DNA of 6,643 nucleotides from an uncultured Pseudogracilibacillus sp. Its GTDB lineage: Bacteria; Bacillota; Bacilli; Bacillales; Amphibacillaceae. This document shows, one piece after another, positions 1 to 4,663 of the stretch. The stretch is taken from positions 1 through 6,643 of the forward strand of contig CALGOZ010000005.1 in assembly GCA_937960785.1 (NCBI GenBank), written 5' to 3'. Below the pieces are notes generated by a model. It was not told where the DNA came from. It saw nothing but the letters and a program-made list of their open reading frames with translations, and searched no databases. How positions within the stretch are numbered: the stretch's first letter is position 1; each line of letters opens with the position of its first letter. A program made the translations under genes and the position numbers.

Positions 1-12
1 TTCGGCCTTTTT
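1..12. terminator. partial terminator at window edge
   Basis: The window opens with TTCGGCC followed by TTTTT, which looks like the distal stem arm and U-tract of a Rho-independent terminator whose other arm lies outside the window. Read on the minus strand it is AAAAAGGCCGAA, as expected for a bidirectional terminator that would also end the coat gene on the minus strand, whose stop codon is 20 nt away. Only one arm is visible, so the hairpin is inferred. Confidence 0.45.
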
Positions 13-32
13 AACCTGACACTTCGTCTTTC

Positions 33-647
33 TTAATGTGGCATTTGATTTGGTGCCTGGGCGTAACTTTGAATAATTGCTTGCATATCTTGTTGTGCAA
101 GTTGTGGGACTTCGTAATATTGTTTTTCGTTTTGATATAAGAAAACTTCGTAACCCATTTCGATGATGTTCGGCACGCTATCGGCAAAAATTCTTCGCAA
201 TACCGGATGTGTCGCCTCAAGCGCAGCAAGGGTAAAATCCGATGCAATTGCCTTTAATTGCGTAATCATCGCACTTGAAATGCATTCGTCATTAAATTCG
301 CTCGAAGACTGAGCCGGCGTCGTCGGTGTACCAGGTTGCATGCCGAAGGTCGTCTGTGTATTTTGTTGTTCCATCATATACGTTTGAGTTTTCACAGCAG
401 GGTCTTGTCCAGATTTCAACGTATCTAATATTGTATTGTAGAGTTGGATCAATGCTCCTTTTTGTCGTTGTAGTATTGTTTTAAGTCGTTTATCTTGAAC
501 AAACTCATCGTAAAGAGAGTAATGCTCAATCCCTCCGACCAATGTTCCAATCGCCTCATCAGCATCGAGCAATTCATGAGCACCGAACTGTTGTGCTGAC
601 GGCATTTGTCCTTGTTGTTGTCCTTGATCTTGGCTTTGATGTACCAT
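33..647 (-). CDS. CotF-like spore coat protein
   Basis: A 204-residue protein resembling the Coat F family of spore coat proteins, which assemble into the protein shell of the endospore. Residues 1-20 form a glutamine-rich hydrophilic tail. Residues 23-92 (HELLDADEAIGTLVGGIEHY onward) form one helical, ferritin-like segment. A Q/T/P-rich linker spans about 93-116. Residues 117-184 form a second helical segment, with FNDECISSAM, then YEVFLYQNEKQYYEVPQL near the end, close to the tyrosine-rich YxVPQL ending I associate with CotF domains. The length exceeds a single CotF domain, so it probably holds two related helical halves. The reading frame runs on upstream to 710, but I chose the ATG at 647 because AAGGAGG lies 8 nt before it. 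It is divergent from the permease. Sporulation-specific sigma factor control is expected from the family, but no clear sigma-E, -K or -G promoter was recognised. Confidence 0.85.
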   Translation of the reverse strand: MVHQSQDQGQQQGQMPSAQQFGAHELLDADEAIGTLVGGIEHYSLYDEFVQDKRLKTILQRQKGALIQLYNTILDTLKSGQDPAVKTQTYMMEQQNTQTTFGMQPGTPTTPAQSSSEFNDECISSAMITQLKAIASDFTLAALEATHPVLRRIFADSVPNIIEMGYEVFLYQNEKQYYEVPQLAQQDMQAIIQSYAQAPNQMPH

Positions 648-652
648 AAAAA

Positions 653-662
653 ATTCCTCCTT
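653..662 (-). promoter_or_regulatory. ribosome binding site deciding the coat gene start
   Basis: On the minus strand this reads AAGGAGGAAT, with the GGAGG core 8 nt before the ATG at 647. It decides the start in favour of 647 over the longer open frame that reaches 710. Confidence 0.85.
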
Positions 663-746
663 AACTTTTGTTCGTCTCTTACTTTTCGTCAAAATTAGCA
701 AATTATACAAAACCCCACGAAAAAACTTTTCTAAAATTTATCCGCC

Positions 747-792
747 CCTAAAATCACGCCTAAATCCACCCTAAAAACTTCCTTAAATCCCC
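747..792. repeat. four helically phased CCTAAA-type repeats
   Basis: Four imperfect copies of CCTAAA or CCTTAAA begin at 747, 759, 770 and 781, a spacing of 12, 11 and 11 bp, close to one DNA helical turn. Units are CCTAAAATCACG, CCTAAATCCAC, CCTAAAAACTT and CCTTAAATCCCC. A fifth, looser CTAAAA lies at 731. Short A-tracts in helical phase can bend DNA, and the site lies about 100-145 bp upstream of the coat gene start. Function is unknown. Confidence 0.5.
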
Positions 793-807
793 CAAGGAAT
801 ATACTGC

Positions 808-827
808 TTGTTTATTTACATAAACAA
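808..827. promoter_or_regulatory. 20-bp perfect palindrome, operator-like
   Basis: Two perfect 8-bp arms, TTGTTTAT and ATAAACAA, flank a 4-nt centre, TTAC. The size and symmetry suit a dimeric repressor such as a TetR-type protein. It lies 45 bp upstream of the candidate permease -35, so it could serve either divergent gene. No T-run follows it, so it is not a typical terminator. Confidence 0.45.
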
Positions 828-871
828 ATCAAATCACACGATAGCAAAAGGCATAAAATTATTTACTCACC

Positions 872-900
872 TTAACGAAATATGTTAACCTTGATATTAT
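872..900 (+). promoter_or_regulatory. candidate sigma-A promoter of the permease
   Basis: The -35 is TTAACG (872-877, 4 of 6 matches to TTGACA) and the -10 is TATTAT (895-900, 5 of 6 matches to TATAAT), with exactly 17 nt between them. This predicts a leader of about 93 nt before the ATG at 1000. The -35 overlaps a dyad, TTAAC-N7-GTTAA (872-888), which a regulator could use. Prediction from base matches only. Confidence 0.45.
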
Positions 901-988
901 ACATATCTAACGAAAAGCAACGACAAAATGAAACCGTACTCAACTTGAACTTTTATAGAAAAACAATTGAACCGAAAGCTTCAACTTC

Positions 989-996
989 GAGGTGAT
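989..996 (+). promoter_or_regulatory. ribosome binding site deciding the permease start
   Basis: GAGGTGAT matches the 16S rRNA 3' end complement well and lies just before the ATG at 1000. This supports that ATG over the in-frame TTG at 967, which has no ribosome binding site. Confidence 0.8.
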
Positions 997-999
997 AAA

Positions 1000-2298
1000 A
1001 TGAAAAAACATAAACTCTTACATATACCAAATTGGATTGCGGGACTTCAATGGTTCTTTTTTATTTTTGCAAATATAATCGTCATTCCGATTACTGTCGG
1101 GGAGGCGTTTGATCTTTCGTCAGCAGCGGTATCATCGATGATTCAATTTTCCTTTATCGTAACGGGACTTGCTTGTATCGTTCAAGGCTTATTCGGTCAC
1201 CATCGTCCAGTATTAGAAGGGCAGTCGGGTCTATGGTGGGGGATTTTCCTTACGTTAGTTGCAACGGCTACAGCCCAAGATATGCCCCTTCACGTATTGG
1301 GTGGGAGTTTAGCTCTTGGCGTTATTATTTCTGGAGGGGTAACGATTTTCATCGGTGCGGTCGGTTTAGGTCCGTTTTTCGCCCGCCTTTTCAAGCCTGG
1401 CGTAATGGCAGCCTTCGTATTACTGTTAGGTTTTACCTTAATTCAAATTTTTTTAAAAGGAATGCTCGGACTTCCCTTTCGCGAGGCAGATGGTAGTGCC
1501 GTAATTGATTTACCAGTTGCGACCTTGGCTATTTTTATCGCCCTTCTCGTAATGGTTGTAAGTATAAAATCATCTCCCCGGGTAAAAAGTTACGCCCTAC
1601 TAATCGGAATGGTCGTCGGCTGGTTGTTACACCATTTATTTTTCGGTACGGATACGAGTGAAATGACGAAGGCGACCTATATGTTATTTCCGCTCGGACC
1701 GTTAACTTGGGATACGGGTGTCGTCTTCACCGCAATACTTGCAGGTATTTTAAATTTAACGAATACGTTCGGGGCTCTTAAAGGAACCGACGTCTTTTAT
1801 GAAAAGCCGACCTCAAACAAAGAATACGCGACATCCCTTTCCATTACCGGTGCGACGAACGTTGTTTCTGGTTTTTTCGGGCTCGTACCTTATGCGCCCT
1901 ACGTTTCGTCGATTGGTTTTTTACGTCAGACGAATATTTTCGATCGGATGCCTTTCTTTATCGGTAGTTTCCTTTTCTTTTTAATGGGAATTATTCCACC
2001 GATTGGTTCATTTTTCACCTTGTTACCTTTAAGCATCGGAAGTGCAGTCTTGTTCGTCGCCTATTTACAACTGTTTTTATCGTCCTATGACTTTTTAAAA
2101 CAAATTACCTTACATAGCTCGAATGTGTATCGGGTTGCTATACCAATTTTCGTTGGTGTAATTATTATGACCTTCCCGCCGAGCTATTTCGAGTCAATAC
2201 CAACGATGTTACAGCCGTTCTTAAGTAACGGACTTCTCGTCGGCATTGTGCTTGCGATTATTTTAGAAAATATCGTCGACTGGGAAAAGGTAGTATAA
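1000..2298 (+). CDS. NCS2-family purine/pyrimidine permease
   Basis: A 432-residue polytopic inner-membrane protein of the nucleobase:cation symporter-2 (UraA/PbuX) fold, with at least ten and probably fourteen hydrophobic segments from about residue 12 to 424. It likely imports a purine, a pyrimidine or a related base by proton symport. Family marks are GLQWFF near residue 15 (the TM1 QH motif position), EGQSGLWWG at 73-81 and TGATNVVSGFFGLVPYAPY at 283-301. Key sites diverge. TM1 has Q17-W18 instead of QH. The positions I align with UraA Glu241 and Glu290 are Asn255 (NLTNTFGAL) and Ser303 (YVSSIGF), so the substrate may differ from classical uracil or xanthine carriers. It resembles the B. 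subtilis YwdJ-type branch as I recall it. It is a single-gene unit, with its own candidate promoter and a strong terminator 58 nt after the stop. The family call is secure; the substrate is unknown. Confidence 0.88.
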   Translation: MKKHKLLHIPNWIAGLQWFFFIFANIIVIPITVGEAFDLSSAAVSSMIQFSFIVTGLACIVQGLFGHHRPVLEGQSGLWWGIFLTLVATATAQDMPLHVLGGSLALGVIISGGVTIFIGAVGLGPFFARLFKPGVMAAFVLLLGFTLIQIFLKGMLGLPFREADGSAVIDLPVATLAIFIALLVMVVSIKSSPRVKSYALLIGMVVGWLLHHLFFGTDTSEMTKATYMLFPLGPLTWDTGVVFTAILAGILNLTNTFGALKGTDVFYEKPTSNKEYATSLSITGATNVVSGFFGLVPYAPYVSSIGFLRQTNIFDRMPFFIGSFLFFLMGIIPPIGSFFTLLPLSIGSAVLFVAYLQLFLSSYDFLKQITLHSSNVYRVAIPIFVGVIIMTFPPSYFESIPTMLQPFLSNGLLVGIVLAIILENIVDWEKVV

Positions 2299-2355
2299 TT
2301 GATTTAAATGATACGAATCTCTCAAAACAAAATTATAACCCTTAAAGCTTAGTGT

Positions 2356-2385
2356 AAGATCTGCCTTTTGGGCGGATCTTTTTTT
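2356..2385 (+). terminator. Rho-independent terminator of the permease gene
   Basis: AAGATCTGCC (2356-2365) pairs with GGCGGATCTT (2371-2380) over 10 bp, including one T-G wobble, around a 5-nt loop. A run of T through 2385 follows. It lies 58 nt after the permease stop and upstream of the next promoter, so it insulates the ABC operon. Confidence 0.92.
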
Positions 2386-2399
2386 GTACGGAAAAAGTG

Positions 2400-2428
2400 T
2401 TGACAAGAGAGTGTATTAATCATATAAT
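2400..2428 (+). promoter_or_regulatory. perfect-consensus sigma-A promoter of the GntR-ABC operon
   Basis: TTGACA (2400-2405) and TATAAT (2423-2428) are separated by exactly 17 nt, a full match to the sigma-A consensus. Transcription is predicted to start near 2435. So strong a promoter implies tight repression, and the -35/-10 spacer and the -10 are overlapped by an operator-like dyad. Confidence 0.85.
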
Positions 2429-2460
2429 ACAGTAAACATGTATGAAGTGATTAATACACT
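2410..2460. promoter_or_regulatory. 51-bp symmetric operator array with 13-bp perfect arms
   Basis: The arms AGTGTATTAATCA (2410-2422) and TGATTAATACACT (2448-2460) are perfect inverted repeats, and their dyad axis (2435) falls on the predicted transcription start. Each half is itself a dyad: TGTATTA-N6-TAATACA (2412-2431, O1) and TGTATGA-N6-TAATACA (2439-2458, O2). The outer ends AGTGTA and TACACT match the half-sites I recall for B. subtilis YtrA (AGTGTA-13 bp-TACACT). Within O1 the comparable spacing is 12 and the inner half-site is TACAGT. The GntR protein encoded just downstream is the likely ligand. Confidence 0.75.
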
Positions 2461-2506
2461 AACTTTTGGCTGTTCAAATTTTATTAGCGACTTAAGGAGT
2501 ATGTAA
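2438..2506 (+). CDS. possible leaderless 22-codon leader ORF
   Basis: An ATG at 2438 lies only about 3 nt after the predicted transcription start and opens a 22-codon frame beginning MYEVINTLTF and ending at TAA 2504-2506. There is no ribosome binding site, so translation would have to be leaderless, which is uncommon in Bacillales. Its first codons coincide with operator O2, so conservation there could reflect protein binding rather than coding. It ends on AAGGAG-ATG-TAA, which could tie it to the downstream leader structure. This is a speculative reading frame, recorded because of its position. Confidence 0.15.
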   Translation: MYEVINTLTFGCSNFISDLRSM

Positions 2507-2517
2507 CACCTTATAAA

Positions 2518-2542
2518 AGGTTTATCCTTTATTGATAAACTT
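2518..2542 (+). other. leader RNA hairpin
   Basis: GTTTATC (2520-2526) pairs perfectly with GATAAAC (2534-2540) around a 7-nt loop, and G-U and A-U pairs extend it to 9 bp. No immediate U-run follows, so it is not a normal terminator. It sits in the long predicted leader and could be an attenuator element or only a stabilising structure. Confidence 0.3.
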
Positions 2543-2581
2543 ATATAGCATATGAATTTTATCGTTATTTTTTTCTCTTTG

Positions 2582-2601
2582 TGTATGAAGGGATTAATAC
2601 A
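2582..2601. promoter_or_regulatory. third operator copy (O3)
   Basis: TGTATGA-N6-TAATACA here differs from the O2 site (2439-2458) by one base in 20, in the spacer. Its centre lies 143 bp downstream of O2. It could act as a roadblock to transcription from the upstream promoter, repress the weak promoter at 2604-2632, or allow a DNA loop with O1/O2. Confidence 0.65.
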
Positions 2602-2603
2602 TC

Positions 2604-2632
2604 TTGCGAAAAGTATCGTGCATAACTGTAAT
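2604..2632 (+). promoter_or_regulatory. possible second, weak promoter
   Basis: TTGCGA (2604-2609, 4 of 6) and TGTAAT (2627-2632, 5 of 6 but with G at the well-conserved second position) are 17 nt apart. The site starts 2 bp after operator O3, which is the main reason to list it. It would give a short leader of about 53 nt for the GntR gene. Confidence 0.3.
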
Positions 2633-2691
2633 TAATAAAGAAGTCATTTATCAATTCTTATGAATAATTAAATGGAAATCGGGGTGATGTC

Positions 2692-3132
2692 ATGAAATTT
2701 ACAATCGATAACAGGACACCCGTCTATTTACAAGTTGTCGAATATTTTAAGGAACAAATCGCCAGCGGTCAACTTAAGAAAGGAGAAGAGATGCCGTCGC
2801 GCAGGGAATTAGCCGCGACCTTAAAAATAAACCCAAATACAGTACAACGGGCGTACAAGGAAATGGAGGAGGCGGGATTGATTTATACAGATGGCAATGT
2901 GCCTAGTAAAGTAACCGAAGATGAACAAATCATTAAACAAGTTCGTGAACAATTATTAACCGAAGCTCTCGAGCAGTTTGTTACAACGGCAAAAAATTTA
3001 CACATCTCCTTCGACGATCTATTGCCATTGTTAAAACGACAGTACGAGCAAATACCGACACAAGTAAAAAAAGGAAAGCCGTCAGCAGGTGATCCAAACG
3101 ATAGAGAAATTATTAGGGGGGATAAAAGATGA
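2692..3132 (+). CDS. GntR-family regulator, YtrA subfamily
   Basis: A 146-residue cytoplasmic transcription regulator. Residues 10-66 form a GntR winged helix-turn-helix: PVYLQVVEYFKEQIASG, then MPSRRELAATLKINPNT and VQRAYKEMEEAGLIY. The wing usually carries an rGxGTFV-like stretch; here it reads TDGNVPSKVTED (67-78), so the wing tip is atypical. The remaining 70 residues are a short helical dimerisation tail, as in YtrA-type proteins, and not the ligand-binding domain of FadR or HutC types. The start is the ATG after GGGGTGAT. It is the first gene of the operon and overlaps the ATPase gene by 4 nt (ATGA), the usual YtrA arrangement. It probably represses its own operon through the TGTATNA-N6-TAATACA sites and is released by an envelope signal; the inducer is unknown. 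Confidence 0.92.
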   Translation: MKFTIDNRTPVYLQVVEYFKEQIASGQLKKGEEMPSRRELAATLKINPNTVQRAYKEMEEAGLIYTDGNVPSKVTEDEQIIKQVREQLLTEALEQFVTTAKNLHISFDDLLPLLKRQYEQIPTQVKKGKPSAGDPNDREIIRGDKR

Positions 3133-3815
3133 TTGAATTGAATCATATTAAAAAATCATACGTGAATAAAGTAGTTTTAAAAGACGTGTCTTTTAAAGCG
3201 AAAAGGGGAGAAATTACGTGTCTTATCGGCGTGAATGGTTCAGGAAAAACGACGATTCTAAATGCAATTATGGGGTTAACTCCGATTAATAAAGGAGAAA
3301 TTCTCATCAATGGAAAAAAGCGAACGAAGCAAACGTATGAAGAGGTTGCTTATATACCGGATGCGATTACAATGTTACCGTCGATGAGAATAAGGGATGC
3401 ATTTCAATTTATGGATGACTTTTATGAAACGTGGAACGAGAAACGGGCCACTGAAATGCTAGAGTTTTTCAAATTAGACCGTAATGAAAAAATAAGTAAT
3501 CTATCAAAAGGAAACAAAATGAAAGTTAACTTATTGTTAGGGCTTGCTCTCGATGTAGAATTTGTCTTAATGGATGAGCCGTTTTCTGGTATTGATGTCT
3601 TCAGTCGTGAACAAATTACAAATGTCTTTACTTCTCATTTAATCGAAGACCGTGGAGTAATTATTACGACGCATGAAATAGGTGATATTGAACATTTAAT
3701 CGACCAAGCTGTAATTTTAGATGAGGGTGTCGTTATCAAATCCTTTTATCCGGAGCAGATACGTGAAGAAGAAGGAAAATCAATTGTCGATGTGATGAGG
3801 GAGGTTATAAAGTAA
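3129..3815 (+). CDS. ABC transporter ATP-binding protein
   Basis: A 228-residue nucleotide-binding subunit that hydrolyses ATP to drive the adjacent membrane protein. Walker A is GVNGSGKTT (34-42). The Q-loop region reads AYIPDAI, with Asp78 where Gln is usual; an acidic residue here is, as I recall, common in BcrA/YtrB-type ATPases. The signature is LSKGNK (125-130), close to the LSKGMK form of that group. Walker B with the catalytic Glu is FVLMDEP (Glu150), the D-loop is SGID (153-156), and the switch His is His182 in TTHE. All motifs needed for ATP hydrolysis are present, and the C-terminus is short. The start overlaps the GntR stop (ATGA) and the stop overlaps the next start (TAATG), indicating translational coupling. 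A drug- or peptide-related export role is inferred from family and context. Confidence 0.94.
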   Translation: MIELNHIKKSYVNKVVLKDVSFKAKRGEITCLIGVNGSGKTTILNAIMGLTPINKGEILINGKKRTKQTYEEVAYIPDAITMLPSMRIRDAFQFMDDFYETWNEKRATEMLEFFKLDRNEKISNLSKGNKMKVNLLLGLALDVEFVLMDEPFSGIDVFSREQITNVFTSHLIEDRGVIITTHEIGDIEHLIDQAVILDEGVVIKSFYPEQIREEEGKSIVDVMREVIK

Positions 3816-4648
3816 TGGGCTCTTTTATGAAACTATTTGCTTTTGAAATCAATCGTTTTATAAAACTATATATCGCGCTATTAGCGGTCATTTTCATTAT
3901 TCAATTAGGGACTGTTTTATTTGAAGCGTCAAGCTATATGGCCCTCGTAAAGGAAGTGACGAAAGGTGGTCGCGCTTCACCAGAACAGTTTCTCAATGAA
4001 TATTGGCACTTTTCATTAGTCGATGTAATTTATACACGGGGTTTTTTAATTCCAATTGCCCTCGGAGCAGTTAGTGTAATCATTTACTTATTTTTTATTT
4101 GGTATCGCGATTGGTTTGCGCGTAATACATTTATTTATCGCCTATTAATGTTACCCGTGAACCGAATGACGATTTATTTTGCAAAATTGGCGACAATTAT
4201 CGTTTCTGTACTTGGGTTGATTTCGGCACAACTAGTTTATTTAGTCATATACAAACAAATCGTGAAATGGATTGTTCCTATTGTCTATCGGACAGACATG
4301 AAAACATCCTTACTCGTCGCATCTTCCGACTTATCGGTTCTTATACCGACTCATTTTAGTTTATTTTTAATTATTTATGGCCTTGGAACTTTATTTATAA
4401 TCGTTTTATTTACCGGAATTTTATTTGAGCGAAGTTTTAAATTAGTTGGTTTGTTGCTTGGAATTATTTATACCAGTTTTGCAATTGGTTTATTTATATT
4501 ACCTTTTGTTGTTCAATTTATTTTTTTCGATACATTTTACTTGTATACGGATGAAATGTTTTATGTACAGCTCGTTATTTCATTTATAATCGGTGGCGTT
4601 TCCTTATGGATTAGTTACATTCTTATTAATCGGAAAGTTACCGTATAG
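3815..4648 (+). CDS. ABC-2-type membrane protein, ABC partner subunit
   Basis: A 277-residue integral membrane protein with about six hydrophobic segments, near residues 17-37, 76-96, 121-147, 181-203, 208-234 and 250-271. Between segments two and three lies WYRDWFARNTFIYRLLMLPV, a cytoplasmic loop with the L-LPVxR-like pattern frequent before the third helix of ABC-2 permeases and likely to contact the ATPase. The extracytoplasmic loop after segment one is about 40 residues. It presumably pairs with the ATPase encoded immediately upstream, with which it shares one nucleotide (TAATG). GGGAGGT ends 9 nt before the ATG at 3815, which favours this start over the ATG at 3827. Only one membrane gene is present, whereas B. 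subtilis ytr encodes several, so it may act as a homodimer. Substrate unknown. Confidence 0.85.
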   Translation: MGSFMKLFAFEINRFIKLYIALLAVIFIIQLGTVLFEASSYMALVKEVTKGGRASPEQFLNEYWHFSLVDVIYTRGFLIPIALGAVSVIIYLFFIWYRDWFARNTFIYRLLMLPVNRMTIYFAKLATIIVSVLGLISAQLVYLVIYKQIVKWIVPIVYRTDMKTSLLVASSDLSVLIPTHFSLFLIIYGLGTLFIIVLFTGILFERSFKLVGLLLGIIYTSFAIGLFILPFVVQFIFFDTFYLYTDEMFYVQLVISFIIGGVSLWISYILINRKVTV

Positions 4649-4657
4649 AAGGAGGGG
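4649..4657 (+). promoter_or_regulatory. ribosome binding site before tandem TTG codons
   Basis: AAGGAGGGG lies right after the membrane protein stop codon. Two TTG codons follow, at 4661 and 4664, and no ATG is suitably placed. The 8-nt spacing from GGAGG favours the second TTG, but 4661 (5 nt) cannot be excluded. The proteins differ by one residue. Confidence 0.75.
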
Positions 4658-4663
4658 ATTTTG

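Larger units (their letters stand above)
648..999. other. divergent intergenic region, coat gene / permease
   Basis: This stretch holds no gene. From left to right it contains the coat gene ribosome binding site, a minus-strand TATAAT at 707-702 with no convincing -35 partner, a block of CCTAAA-type phased repeats (747-792), a 20-bp perfect palindrome (808-827), and a candidate sigma-A promoter for the permease (872-900) whose -35 overlaps a second small dyad, TTAAC-N7-GTTAA, at 872-888. I looked for a purine riboswitch core and for paired PurR-type CGAA boxes and saw neither. Confidence 0.6.
2299..2691 (+). other. permease / GntR intergenic regulatory region
   Basis: This 393-nt gap holds no conventional gene. 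It contains the permease terminator (2356-2385), a consensus promoter (2400-2428), three operator-like dyads (2412-2431, 2439-2458, 2582-2601), a possible 22-codon leader ORF (2438-2506), a leader hairpin (2518-2542) and a possible second, weaker promoter (2604-2632). If transcription starts near 2435, the operon has an unusually long leader of about 257 nt. Confidence 0.7.

Noticed and set aside
11..247. 78-residue open frame on the minus strand
   Set aside because: It lies inside the coat protein gene in another frame and has no ribosome binding site or recognisable motif.
967..999. Upstream TTG start for the permease
   Set aside because: The TTG has no ribosome binding site, while GAGGTGAT sits correctly before the ATG at 1000. 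The extra 11 residues are charged and unlike NCS2 N-termini.
840..999. Purine riboswitch or PurR operator upstream of the permease
   Set aside because: No conserved purine aptamer core and no pair of PurR-type boxes were seen; the isolated CGAA strings are not arranged as such a site.
2494..2506. AAGGAG-T-ATG-TAA as a start-stop gene
   Set aside because: The spacing between the AAGGAG and the ATG is one nucleotide, too short for normal initiation. It may still matter in the leader structure.
2883..3146. 87-residue open frame on the minus strand opposite the GntR gene
   Set aside because: Antisense shadow of a well-supported regulator gene, with an Ser/Cys-rich implausible product.
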